64,000 nt of DNA, taken from assembly GCF_036556685.1 (NCBI RefSeq), contig NZ_CP140614.1, forward strand, positions 1,612,001 to 1,676,000. The letters run 5' to 3'. Below, piece after piece: positions 44,705 through 54,172 of the stretch. Position 1 is the first letter of the stretch, and each line of letters opens with the position of its first letter. The position numbers and the translations under genes were made by a program. The notes below the pieces were generated by a model that saw only the letters and a list, made by a program, of their open reading frames with translations, had not been told where the DNA came from and searched no databases. Source of the DNA: Sulfurospirillum sp. 1612 (GTDB lineage: Bacteria; Campylobacterota; Campylobacteria; Campylobacterales; Sulfurospirillaceae).

Positions 44705-45646
44705 TTAGGGTATCACTTTTTGTGATTTTGGTGTGGTTTTAGAGGGTGCTGTAAATTGCTTGTAAAGATAAAATTTCTGGGTTACTGCCGCAATCAATGA
44801 TTCCCATGGCACACGCCTCTCTTTTTTGAAAATACTTTTAAAATCATTATTATTCCATTTTATAAAAGGATACGGATTCAATGGGCGTGAGATAAATCGT
44901 ACTTCATAGTGCAAATGTGGACCTGTCGATAAGCCACTGTTCCCTGTATAGCCGATAATCTGGTCTTTCTTGACAAAAGTCCCTGCTTTAACCCGCATTT
45001 TCTTACTCAAGTGCCCATACATCGTCTTGAACCCAAAATTATGGTCGATGATAATCAAATAGCCAAATCCACTGCTTTTATGATAGCCCGCATACTCCAC
45101 AACACCATCAGCTGGCGCGCGCACTGGCGTGTGTCTTCGCGCTTGCAAATCAATCCCTTTGTGAAATTCTTTTTTCTTCAAAACCGGATGAATTCTCCAG
45201 CCAAATTTTCCCGTAATTCTCTTCAAAGGTACCGGTGAACCATTGGGAATATTTCGGAGCAAGGCATGTTGTTGTTGGCTGGTCAATGTTAGCGTATCTA
45301 ATCTCACCGTGATTTCTTGTGTCGTATCCGGAGTGAGACCAATTAACTCTTCTATATTATTGATTTTTTCTTTGATTTCATCGTATTCTTGTGCTTTTTG
45401 CTCCATTTGTATTTTGAGTTTTTGGTTGTTTTGTTCTACTTTTGTATACTCTTGTACAACGCGATGCTTTTTGTTTTCTAACACCACAACTTGGTGCATT
45501 AAAAAATAAATTAACCCCGTCCCAACAACGCTCACAAAAGCCAAAAAAACGGCAAAATAAAGAAGCATTTTTTTGGTACTGCGTCTCATTTGATAATGCT
45601 TAGAACCTTTAGCATCTGAGATAGTGATGGTCAATTTATCCTTCAT
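44705..45646 (-). CDS. M23 peptidoglycan endopeptidase, Csd1/Csd2-like
   Basis: This 313-residue protein has one N-terminal membrane anchor (LLYFAVFLAFVSVVGTGLIY), a coiled coil (residues about 55-100), and a C-terminal LytM domain with both zinc motifs complete: HKGIDLQ and HLHYE. It should cleave peptidoglycan crosslinks in the periplasm. In H. pylori the same place between mfd and folC holds csd1 and csd2, whose products shape the helical cell. Only one copy is here, with intact catalytic residues (Csd1-like), and the bactofilin CcmA is not seen. It overlaps folC by 11 bases. Confidence 0.86.
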   Translation of the reverse strand: MKDKLTITISDAKGSKHYQMRRSTKKMLLYFAVFLAFVSVVGTGLIYFLMHQVVVLENKKHRVVQEYTKVEQNNQKLKIQMEQKAQEYDEIKEKINNIEELIGLTPDTTQEITVRLDTLTLTSQQQHALLRNIPNGSPVPLKRITGKFGWRIHPVLKKKEFHKGIDLQARRHTPVRAPADGVVEYAGYHKSSGFGYLIIIDHNFGFKTMYGHLSKKMRVKAGTFVKKDQIIGYTGNSGLSTGPHLHYEVRFISRPLNPYPFIKWNNNDFKSIFKKERRVPWESLIAAVTQKFYLYKQFTAPSKTTPKSQKVIP

Positions 45647-46790
45647 GATAAACTTTCAAAAATTGCTCCACCACACTAAAAGAACCAAAAACCAGATACG
45701 CTTCTTCTTGTTTTATCCCCTCAAAATCTATGACATCAATACTCATAGCATCGCAGATTTTTCGTATCTCTTTATCTGCCATACCCCGTGGATTATCAAA
45801 GCGTAATAGCTCGACTTTTTTGATAATAGGCGCTAATATATGCAAGATTTCTTCGTAGTTTTTATCGATAAAACTATTATAAATAAGATTGATTTTTTTA
45901 TCATGAAAATGTGCGACAATCGCCTTGGCCGCCATCGGATTATGTCCCACATCAAGGGTGACATTCTTGACAATTTTTTGACATCTCCCTGCCATCAACG
46001 TCAAGGCATCTTCATGAAAATGTGTCGAAAAACCCAATAATTTCATGACACACAGTGCACTGCTAAGATTGATGGTTTGGAACTTTGGCCACTGTTTTTT
46101 CTCAACAAGCGCATGCACACGTCGTGTCTCTTCTTCGTTTAATAAATCTTTTGTAAAATAAAGCACACTGTGTCTCTTTTTTGCAATCTCTTTAGCGATG
46201 GCATTCACTTCTGCGTCATACTGAGTGGCGACTAAGGCTTGAGAGGCCATACTGTTGAGTTTGGTCGTAGCAATCTCTTTGATTGTTGTGCCTAGAAAAC
46301 TTTGATGGTCCAAACCAATAGGCGTAAAAAGGCTCATGATTTTTGGGAAGATATTAGTGCCATCATGTTCACCTCCAAGTCCCGCTTCTAATACCACAAA
46401 TTCACAACGTTTTGAGAATACCATCATCGCTAAAAATGTCGTATATTCAAAATACGAGAGTGTGTCGATAAAAGTCTGAGACAAGAGCTGTTGCAACCTC
46501 TGATGCGATGTTTCTAATACATCATCGCTCGCATCATGACCATTGAGCCAAATTCGTTCATTAAACTTAAAGATATGTGGCGAGGTATAATGTCCAACAG
46601 TGTGTCCTTGGTCTTGTAGCATTTGCGCTAAAAATCTTCCACTGCTCCCTTTTCCGTTGGTTCCTACGATGTGTATGATTTTGGGCAGTGTAATCGACTT
46701 TTTAATCTCTTCATACGCCAAAGGCATTCTATCATAATCGATGGTATCATAATATAAGGGCTTGTTATCTAAATATGCTGCAAGTTTCAT
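45636..46790 (-). CDS. folC: Dihydrofolate / folylpolyglutamate synthase
   Basis: This 384-residue Mur-ligase-family protein adds glutamate to folates. It has P-loop VGTNGKGSSGRF and HYTSPHIFKFNERIW, followed by EAGLGGEHDGTN and the C-terminal domain with DVGHNPMA. Its short length is usual for this phylum. It overlaps the GGDEF gene by 4 bases and the M23 gene by 11, so it is translated as part of a coupled chain. Confidence 0.93.
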   Translation of the reverse strand: MKLAAYLDNKPLYYDTIDYDRMPLAYEEIKKSITLPKIIHIVGTNGKGSSGRFLAQMLQDQGHTVGHYTSPHIFKFNERIWLNGHDASDDVLETSHQRLQQLLSQTFIDTLSYFEYTTFLAMMVFSKRCEFVVLEAGLGGEHDGTNIFPKIMSLFTPIGLDHQSFLGTTIKEIATTKLNSMASQALVATQYDAEVNAIAKEIAKKRHSVLYFTKDLLNEEETRRVHALVEKKQWPKFQTINLSSALCVMKLLGFSTHFHEDALTLMAGRCQKIVKNVTLDVGHNPMAAKAIVAHFHDKKINLIYNSFIDKNYEEILHILAPIIKKVELLRFDNPRGMADKEIRKICDAMSIDVIDFEGIKQEEAYLVFGSFSVVEQFLKVYHEG

Positions 46791-48334
46791 GAAAAATCTG
46801 GCATCACCTTATTTCTTCCAGATTCTTTGGCTTTATAAAGCATTTTATCTGCATGTTCCACCGTTTCACTAAGAGATTGCATCTGACTTCGTTGTGACAA
46901 ACCACAACTCACCGTCACCACAATACGTTCATTTTTATAGAGAAATTTAAAAGATTCAATAATAGTACGTATTTTTTCTGCAAAATAAAACGCTTGTTCA
47001 TCAGAAATACTCGGTAAAATCACCAAAAATTCCTCTCCTCCATAACGCCCTACAAAATCTGAGCGTCTAATGTAACGTTTTAAAATTTTTCCGATATTGG
47101 AGAGGATGATATCACCGGCTTCATGTCCGTAGGTATCATTGACGACTTTAAAATGATCAATATCTAAAAAACAGAGTGAAAAATCAATCTTATAACGCAA
47201 GTACAAATCTTCCGTTCGTTTGAGTTCCTCTTCGAGTGCTCGTTTGGTAGCAGTATGCGTAGTAAAATCTTCACGCATCTCTTTTTTAGCAACCTTCAAA
47301 GCATTCTCAAGATTTTTGACTTTACTGTGCAACTTATGAATTGTCTCATGATTACTTTTCATTTTTTGGTTGAGACTTTTTGTTTCTCCCTCTAACGATG
47401 TCGCAATGCTGACAAGTTTAGCATGCACCAACTCAAAACTATCTTGTGAAAAATCAATATCTTGCAAATTTTTCTTTATAATCCCCACTTGGACATGACT
47501 GTCATCACTACTATTGATTAGGTTTATGATTCTTTTATTGATTTCATCAAGCAAACGATCTAATGAGGAGATTTTGACTTTGATTTCTTCTTTATCGAGA
47601 TTAATTCGCTTATTAATAAAACGTTTTATTTCTCGTTGTACCGCTTGGGTCTCCAAAGATGATGGTTCATTTCTTAGCATATAAGAAATATCAGCCAACT
47701 CATCATTCATGCTCGAGGCAATTGAAGGCACAAGTGAGGCGATAATCAGTGGCGCAAGACTATCATAAGCGGTTGAATCCTCATCTTTTTGTAATATCTG
47801 CTTGATATCCTGCACCATTTTTTGCAAATCATCTTTATGAACACTGCCATAGGCATCTAACTCTTTTAAAAAATCATCATTGTATTGGGTCACAAATTCA
47901 AACCACTTTTCTTTGAGGGCATCGATAGATTGAAGATTTTGACTAAAATCCAGACGAGAGAGAGAACTGTTGGCTAATTCTCTTGCATCTTTATCATGCA
48001 ACAACGTCACGGCTTGTAACACTCTTTTGGAGAGAAGCACCAAAGCATTAATGACCTTCGTACTATCGTGTTCATTGGCGCGATTAACTTTTGCAATCAA
48101 AAAAGAGATCAACTCTTCTATAGTTGATACCTTAAACTTTTTGAGGTCAGATTGATTTTTTTCATCGAGTTTTTTTGAGAATTTATCAATTTTCTGACAA
48201 TCTTCGACAATCAAACCCTTTTTTTTTGCAACATTACAAAATACGCGATGATAATTATCAGGTGTTAGATTAAGATTTTCACGTCGTAACTGTTCGATAC
48301 TCTCTTTAATAATCTCGCTAATAGCGCTGGCCAT
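46787..48334 (-). CDS. Cytoplasmic diguanylate cyclase with long coiled-coil sensor region
   Basis: This 515-residue protein ends in a GGDEF domain with the active-site GGEEF, DIDHFKVVNDTYGHEAGD, and an RRSD (RxxD) inhibitory site 5 residues before GGEEF, so it should make and feel c-di-GMP. The first 340 residues are helical, with strong coiled coils, and no membrane or PAS domain is seen. The same type of N-terminus occurs in other Campylobacterota. From memory, the H. pylori synteny block lacks this gene. It overlaps folC by 4 bases. Confidence 0.9.
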   Translation of the reverse strand: MASAISEIIKESIEQLRRENLNLTPDNYHRVFCNVAKKKGLIVEDCQKIDKFSKKLDEKNQSDLKKFKVSTIEELISFLIAKVNRANEHDSTKVINALVLLSKRVLQAVTLLHDKDARELANSSLSRLDFSQNLQSIDALKEKWFEFVTQYNDDFLKELDAYGSVHKDDLQKMVQDIKQILQKDEDSTAYDSLAPLIIASLVPSIASSMNDELADISYMLRNEPSSLETQAVQREIKRFINKRINLDKEEIKVKISSLDRLLDEINKRIINLINSSDDSHVQVGIIKKNLQDIDFSQDSFELVHAKLVSIATSLEGETKSLNQKMKSNHETIHKLHSKVKNLENALKVAKKEMREDFTTHTATKRALEEELKRTEDLYLRYKIDFSLCFLDIDHFKVVNDTYGHEAGDIILSNIGKILKRYIRRSDFVGRYGGEEFLVILPSISDEQAFYFAEKIRTIIESFKFLYKNERIVVTVSCGLSQRSQMQSLSETVEHADKMLYKAKESGRNKVMPDFS

Positions 48335-48352
48335 ATCTCTACCTCTTTTAAA

Positions 48353-48850
48353 CTATTTCATCATCCCGACAATCGAAATTTTTGAAATGATCTCATTTAC
48401 CGCATCAAGCGAGGCATATCTAATCGCATCAAATCTTTTGGTATCAGAGATAACACTGTTGGCTTCTATTGGGAAGTCGTATTCTCCTGTTGTTGTAAAA
48501 CTCTCTTTCTTGTTCAATTTCGTTTCATAGGTTGTATTTAACACCACTTTGGTTTTATACTCAATCACATAACCATCTGAATCATATACTGTTGGAACAA
48601 ATGATACCGAGGCAATGCTGATATAAAGATAAGAGCTGGCTTTATCTTTACTCACTAACTTGCCTCCGAATCTTCCGACAACGGCTTCGTTGAGTGCATC
48701 TTTGATAATCACACTGTTTTTAGGGTCTTTTCTGCTGATACTAACATCTACATAGATTTTTTCACCTAAAACTTTTTGAGTATAATAGGAACTTGGTTTA
48801 TAACCACAACCTAACAGAAAGACCATTAAAAAAACAGCTAAATATTTCAT
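48353..48850 (-). CDS. lptE: LPS-assembly lipoprotein LptE-like
   Basis: This 165-residue protein has a signal peptide with lipobox (FLMVFLLGCGYKPSS, lipidated Cys) and a beta-rich domain (KIYVDVSISRKDP, VIEYKTKVVLNTTYE). LptE plugs the LptD pore in the outer membrane and helps insert lipopolysaccharide. Identity rests on the lipobox, the GYKP start typical of LptE and the position next to leuS, as in H. pylori. It starts 2 bases after the leuS stop. Confidence 0.83.
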   Translation of the reverse strand: MKYLAVFLMVFLLGCGYKPSSYYTQKVLGEKIYVDVSISRKDPKNSVIIKDALNEAVVGRFGGKLVSKDKASSYLYISIASVSFVPTVYDSDGYVIEYKTKVVLNTTYETKLNKKESFTTTGEYDFPIEANSVISDTKRFDAIRYASLDAVNEIISKISIVGMMK

Positions 48851-48851
48851 T

Positions 48852-51302
48852 TTATTTCACGACCAAATTCACTAATTTTTTTGGAACCAAAATCTCTTTG
48901 ATAATTTGTTTGTCTTCAAGCCATTTTACAGCAGCCTCTTTAGCCATCTTGATGATATCCTCTTTTGCCGCGGTGGCATCTACTTCAATTTGGGTACGTT
49001 TTTTACCATTAATCGTCACCGCAATCACGATTTTATCCACTTCAAAAACTTCTTCAACCATATCAATCTTCGTGAGATTTTTCAAACCAAAAAGTTTAGA
49101 ACTGATTTCCCAACAAACATGAGGGATAATCGGCTCTAAGATATTAGAAAGGATATAATAACCCTCCGTCCAGACGGCTTTGTCTTCTTGTGTATTTAAA
49201 GCATTCAAAGCTTCCATAGAAGCAGCAATCAAGGTATTGAAAGCATAACCCCCTTGAAAGACTTCTTCTGATTTTTTCAATGCTTCATAAACTTTTTTCC
49301 TTGCAAATTTTGATTCTTTGCTAAGCGCATGGTGGTCAATCACCGGCAATGTGTCACACACCTCTGCTAGCTCAACTTTAGATACCAAACGTTTGATAAA
49401 CTTAAAAGCGCCTTCGACAGCATTGTCATTCCACTCTAACTCTTTTACAGGAGGAGCGGCAAAAAGGATAAACAATCGCGCCGTATCGGCACCATATTTT
49501 TTGATAATATCATCCGGGTCAACAGTATTACCTTTTGATTTACTCATTTTTGAGCCATCTTTTAAAACCATACCTTGGGTGAGTAGATTGGCAAATGGTT
49601 CACTGCATGAAACCCGACCCAAATCTCGTAATACTTTGGTAAAAAATCGAGAATACAAAAGGTGTAAAATCGCATGTTCGATGCCTCCAACATATTGGTC
49701 GACATTCATCCAATAGTCACTACTTTTTTTATCAAAAGCATTCTCTTCCCAAAGCGAAGGGTCTGTGGTATAGCGTAAAAAATACCAACTCGATTGAAAA
49801 AAGGTATCCATCGTATCGGTTTCACGCACGGCTTCATGACCACATTTTGGACACGTCGTATGTTTCCAAGTCGGATGCGACCAAAGCGGATTGCCTTCTC
49901 CTGTTAACTCAATATCATCAGGAAGTTTTATCGGTAGGTTTTCATCTTTTTCAGGTACCAAACCGCATTTTGGGCAATGCACCATCGGAATCGGCGCACC
50001 CCAATATCGCTGTCTGCTGATACCCCAATCACGAAGTTTATAATTGACCACGCGGTTACCTAAATGATTGCTTTCAAAATACTCTATAATCTTTGCTTTA
50101 GCCTCTTGCGAACTCAGCCCCGTAAAAGTATCTGAATCTACCAAATACCCATACTCGGTTGTCGCATGAGACCCATCAAAAACCTCTTTATCATTGCGGA
50201 TACTCTGCTTGATTGGCAAATCATATTTTTTGGCAAATTCAAAATCTCTCTCATCATGAGCCGGCACGGCCATAACCGCACCCCCACCGTATTCAATCAA
50301 AACAAAATTAGCCACCCAAAGAGGAACTTTTTGTTGTGTTAGAGGGTGAATGACATCAAGTTCAAGATACAGACCTTTCTTCTCAGCCATCGATTTTTCT
50401 CTTGAACTCAAAGATTGCATCTCTTTGATTGCTTCGATTTTTTCAGCAGGAAGTAAATTGTTTTTGATTAAATATTTGACAATATCATGTTCAGGAGCCA
50501 AGGCGGCATAACTGATACCATAAATGGTGTCAGGTCGGGTAGTAAAAACTTTAAATTGACTAAATTGTCCCTCTAATTTTTTGTTTGATTCATCACTAAG
50601 ATGAAAATCAAATTCTAGCCCTTCGCTTCTGCCAATCCAATTTTCTTGCATGGTCAATACTTGTTGCGGCCACCCCTCTTTGAGCTCTTTCAAATCATCT
50701 AGCAATTCTTGCGCATATTGGGTAATCTTAAGATAATATCCTGGCATATCTTTTTGAATGACTTCGTTATCACAGCGCCAACATTTGCCATCTTCCACTT
50801 GTTCATTAGCCAATACGGTTTGGCACGTTTCACACCAGTTAAGATTGGCGCTTTTTTGATAGACCAAACCCTTTTCAAACATCTCAATAAATATTTTTTG
50901 TTCGTGTTTGGTATAAAGCGGGTCACTGGTTGCAAATTCTCTTTTTTGGGAAAATGAAAAACCTAAAGAATTCAGCTCTTTTCGCATATAGTCAATATTT
51001 TCATAAGTCCATTTTTTAGGATGGGTATGATGTTTGATCGCGGCATTTTCAGCAGGCATTCCAAAAGAGTCCCACCCAATAGGATGTAACACATTGAAAT
51101 TTTGTTTTCTATAATGTCGTGCAATGGCATCACCGATACTGTAATTTCTCACATGCCCCATATGAATCTTACCACTAGGATAAGGAAACATACTTAAGAT
51201 ATATTTTTTCTTTTTGCTCATATCACTATCTGGCTCAAATGCATTGTGTTCATTCCAATATTTTTGCCATTTTTCTTCTATTTGCGAAACATTATATTCC
51301 AT
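48852..51302 (-). CDS. leuS: Leucyl-tRNA synthetase
   Basis: This 816-residue class I synthetase has [18 protein letters not shown] (HIGH motif), the zinc finger with CETC and CWRC, the editing domain ([20 protein letters not shown]), a second CPKCG pair, and [14 protein letters not shown]. It charges tRNA-Leu. I start at ATG 51302 because GGAG lies 5 bases upstream; ATG 51305 is just before it. No part is missing. Confidence 0.97.
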   Translation of the reverse strand: MEYNVSQIEEKWQKYWNEHNAFEPDSDMSKKKKYILSMFPYPSGKIHMGHVRNYSIGDAIARHYRKQNFNVLHPIGWDSFGMPAENAAIKHHTHPKKWTYENIDYMRKELNSLGFSFSQKREFATSDPLYTKHEQKIFIEMFEKGLVYQKSANLNWCETCQTVLANEQVEDGKCWRCDNEVIQKDMPGYYLKITQYAQELLDDLKELKEGWPQQVLTMQENWIGRSEGLEFDFHLSDESNKKLEGQFSQFKVFTTRPDTIYGISYAALAPEHDIVKYLIKNNLLPAEKIEAIKEMQSLSSREKSMAEKKGLYLELDVIHPLTQQKVPLWVANFVLIEYGGGAVMAVPAHDERDFEFAKKYDLPIKQSIRNDKEVFDGSHATTEYGYLVDSDTFTGLSSQEAKAKIIEYFESNHLGNRVVNYKLRDWGISRQRYWGAPIPMVHCPKCGLVPEKDENLPIKLPDDIELTGEGNPLWSHPTWKHTTCPKCGHEAVRETDTMDTFFQSSWYFLRYTTDPSLWEENAFDKKSSDYWMNVDQYVGGIEHAILHLLYSRFFTKVLRDLGRVSCSEPFANLLTQGMVLKDGSKMSKSKGNTVDPDDIIKKYGADTARLFILFAAPPVKELEWNDNAVEGAFKFIKRLVSKVELAEVCDTLPVIDHHALSKESKFARKKVYEALKKSEEVFQGGYAFNTLIAASMEALNALNTQEDKAVWTEGYYILSNILEPIIPHVCWEISSKLFGLKNLTKIDMVEEVFEVDKIVIAVTINGKKRTQIEVDATAAKEDIIKMAKEAAVKWLEDKQIIKEILVPKKLVNLVVK

Positions 51303-51352
51303 CATTTCTCCATAAATCTATATCATCAATTTTAAGAGGAAGGCTCTAAATA

Positions 51353-52327
51353 TTAGAGCATTCCTTTTTCATACATTGCACGAGCTTTTTCTTTCTCGAT
51401 TTTTCTTTTAGCTTTTAGCGCTTCTTTTGCCTTATAACTTTGCAAATCAAATCCTAACCATTTCAACATAGGTGAGGCCACAAATACTGAACTATACGTA
51501 CCAACAACAATACCGACTAAGAGGGTAAAGCTAAAGCTGCTGATAATCTCTCCTCCAAGGGCGTAGAGTGTCAGAATAACAAAGAATGTCGTCAAAGAAG
51601 TCAGAAGGGTTCTTGAGAGTGTCTTTGATACCGCATCATTGATTACATTGAAAAGATTCGTCTCTTTGGTATCGCCAATTCCCTCACGTATCCGATCAAA
51701 TACAATAATCGTATCATTGAGAGAATACCCCATCAAGGTCAAGAGAGCAGCGAGTACATCGAGATTGACATCTACTTGGAACAGCGCAATGGCTCCCATA
51801 GCAATCGAAACATCATGAACCAAAGCAAGCACAGATGCGACGGCAAATCGCCATTCAAATCTAAAGGCGACATATATCAAAATAACAATAATCGACATGA
51901 CCAAAGCCATCATCCCTTTTTCGCGCAGTTCGCCACCCACTTTTGGACCGACAATATCAACACGACGGATTTGAAAATCACCCGTACCTTTTAATAGTGT
52001 TTTTATCTTGTCACCGGCATCATTTTTGACGGTGCTATTCTCAGCAGTCGAAAAACGGATAATAACCTCTTGAGGTGAACCAAATTGCGTAATAGAAGCA
52101 TTTTCAAATGCCTTATCTTTGGTAATATTTTCACGCATCTGTTTAATGGGTGCTGTTTTATCATATTTTACTTGTACAATAGTTCCCCCGGCAAAATCAA
52201 TACCATAATTGAGACCTTTGGTGTACAAGAAAAAGTAAGAAGAGAGAATCAACACAATAGAGAAAGATATAAAAAAGTTACTTTTACCCATAAAATTATA
52301 GATTTTATCTTTTGAAAATACTTGCAT
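51353..52327 (-). CDS. secF: Protein translocase subunit SecF
   Basis: This 324-residue protein has six membrane helices, the NYGIDFAGGT motif of the first periplasmic loop, and VMGYSLNDTIIVFDRIRE-like sequence in the RND core (LLTLMGYSLNDTIIVFDRI). With SecD and YajC it uses the proton motive force to help export through SecYEG. Its ATG shares one base with the secD stop (TAATG), so they are coupled. leuS follows 50 bases later. Confidence 0.95.
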   Translation of the reverse strand: MQVFSKDKIYNFMGKSNFFISFSIVLILSSYFFLYTKGLNYGIDFAGGTIVQVKYDKTAPIKQMRENITKDKAFENASITQFGSPQEVIIRFSTAENSTVKNDAGDKIKTLLKGTGDFQIRRVDIVGPKVGGELREKGMMALVMSIIVILIYVAFRFEWRFAVASVLALVHDVSIAMGAIALFQVDVNLDVLAALLTLMGYSLNDTIIVFDRIREGIGDTKETNLFNVINDAVSKTLSRTLLTSLTTFFVILTLYALGGEIISSFSFTLLVGIVVGTYSSVFVASPMLKWLGFDLQSYKAKEALKAKRKIEKEKARAMYEKGML

Positions 52328-53907
52328 TATTTACCTCTTTTTATGCCAAACCAAAATGGAAGGCTTTTACTTTTTTCGATACGTGGCATCAAAAATTGAT
52401 AGATTCCATGCGTTCCTAAAATCGCTGTGAGCATTGAAGCTAAAATACCGATACTCATAGTAACAGCAAATCCTTTAATCGGACCCGTACCGTAAGCATA
52501 GAGCACAACAGCAGCAATTAATGTCGTAATATTGGCATCCAATATCGCACTCATAGCGTTGTCATAACCTTTTTCAATGGCTTTTGAAACACTCGCGCCA
52601 CTCCGCAGTAATTCACGTATCCGCTCATTAATAATCACATTGGCATCCACGGCCATCCCGACGGTGAGGACAATACCTGCCATACCCGGAAGCGTCAAGG
52701 TCGCACCAAAAAGTGCCATAATCGCCACAACTAAAAAGAGGTTGATAATCAATGCAATATCCGCAATAATTCCCGCCATACCATAATAGACAATCATAAA
52801 AAGCACAACCAATGAAAAACCTGTAATCAAAGAAATCAAACTAGCTTTAATACTATCAGCACCCAAACTTGGTCCAACACTTCTTTTTTCGAGTAATGTC
52901 ACAGGGGCTAATAGGGCACCACTTCTTAGTGCAATAGCCACATCATGAGCTTCTTTGACACTAAATCCGCCACTGATTTGTCCACTACCGCCACCGATTC
53001 GCTCGCGAATGACTGGTGCAGAATAAACCACATTATCCAGTACAATGGCCAAATGATTACCGACGTTTTTCGCCGTAAAATCACCAAATATCTTAGCCCC
53101 TTCACTGTTAAGCGTGAAGTTGATGACCGGTTGATTCATCTGACTAAATCCGACTTTCGCATCGGTGAGCATACTACCATCGAGTATGGGAACACTTTTG
53201 ACGATATATTTTTGTTTTGGATTGGTCGCATCAGGAAAAATCACATCACCATAAGCACGGGCTTCATCTTCGCTCATACTACCTGCTTGGTCTGCTCTTT
53301 TCTCATCCACAGCCATCAATTGAAGATGGGCCGCTTTGGCGATCAGTTCGCGCGCACGTTGTTCCTCTGCTATGGTTTTGATACCTGGAAGCTCGACGAG
53401 GATTTTATCCTCACCCTGCTTGGCAACATTTGGCTCAGAGAGACCAAATTGATCAATCCGATTTCGGATTGTCTCAACCGCTTGAGAGACCGCGAATTTT
53501 TTAGTCGCAACTTGTTCTGCCGCACTCAAACTGAGTGTATAAGAGAGTTGCTCTTTTTTGATTTGTAAACCTTGGATTTTTTTCAACATCGCATCGAGAT
53601 TTTTTTCTTCATCCCCATCTAAGAGTTTGAAGGTAATCAAATCATTGTGAACTCTTAAATCATTGATAATGATGTCATTGTTGTCTGTATAGAATTTGAC
53701 ACTTGAAGCGATTGATTTCATTTTTGATTTTATGGCTTCATCTGTTTTTACACCTAAAAGCATATGAAGTCCGCCTTGAAGATCAAGTCCTAAGGCAATT
53801 TTTGCTCCACCTTTAGTTTGGAGCAAGGTAGGCATTGTGAAGCCCACCCCAAAAATAATTGCAATGAAAAAAATCACCAAGCGGTAATTTAATCCACCCT
53901 TATTCAT
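52327..53907 (-). CDS. secD: Protein translocase subunit SecD
   Basis: This 526-residue protein has the N-terminal helix, the large P1 periplasmic region beginning GLDLQGGLHMLLGV, FGLSEPNVAKQGEDKILVEL, and five further membrane helices with VLTVGMAVDANVIINERIRE. It drives the late stage of secretion. It overlaps yajC by 8 bases and shares one base with secF, so the three are one translational unit, as in H. pylori. Confidence 0.96.
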   Translation of the reverse strand: MNKGGLNYRLVIFFIAIIFGVGFTMPTLLQTKGGAKIALGLDLQGGLHMLLGVKTDEAIKSKMKSIASSVKFYTDNNDIIINDLRVHNDLITFKLLDGDEEKNLDAMLKKIQGLQIKKEQLSYTLSLSAAEQVATKKFAVSQAVETIRNRIDQFGLSEPNVAKQGEDKILVELPGIKTIAEEQRARELIAKAAHLQLMAVDEKRADQAGSMSEDEARAYGDVIFPDATNPKQKYIVKSVPILDGSMLTDAKVGFSQMNQPVINFTLNSEGAKIFGDFTAKNVGNHLAIVLDNVVYSAPVIRERIGGGSGQISGGFSVKEAHDVAIALRSGALLAPVTLLEKRSVGPSLGADSIKASLISLITGFSLVVLFMIVYYGMAGIIADIALIINLFLVVAIMALFGATLTLPGMAGIVLTVGMAVDANVIINERIRELLRSGASVSKAIEKGYDNAMSAILDANITTLIAAVVLYAYGTGPIKGFAVTMSIGILASMLTAILGTHGIYQFLMPRIEKSKSLPFWFGIKRGK

Positions 53908-54172
53908 TTATTTTTTTCGCTATATATTCTTTTGAGACTTTTACAATTACACTCTCATTAAGTGAAACTTTGATAAAATTCTCTTCAGGTTTAACAACTT
54001 CACAGATGAGTCCTCCTGTCGTGACAACCTTGTCTCCTTTTGCGAGACCTTCGATCATCTCTTTGTGTTGTTTTGCCTGCTTTTGCTGTGGTCTGATGAC
54101 CAAAAAGTAAAAAATCGCAAAAAGAACGACTAATGGAAGCAATGAAGTTAACATACTGGTACCGCCTTGCAT
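53900..54172 (-). CDS. yajC: Preprotein translocase subunit YajC
   Basis: This 90-residue protein has one N-terminal membrane helix (SLLPLVVLFAIFYFLVIRPQ), the QKQAKQHKEMI amphipathic stretch and a small soluble domain (LAKGDKVVTTGGLICEVV). It associates with SecDF. AAGGA lies 5 bases before the ATG. The start of the lnt frame on the opposite strand overlaps the first 40 bases of this gene. Confidence 0.95.
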   Translation of the reverse strand: MQGGTSMLTSLLPLVVLFAIFYFLVIRPQQKQAKQHKEMIEGLAKGDKVVTTGGLICEVVKPEENFIKVSLNESVIVKVSKEYIAKKINE

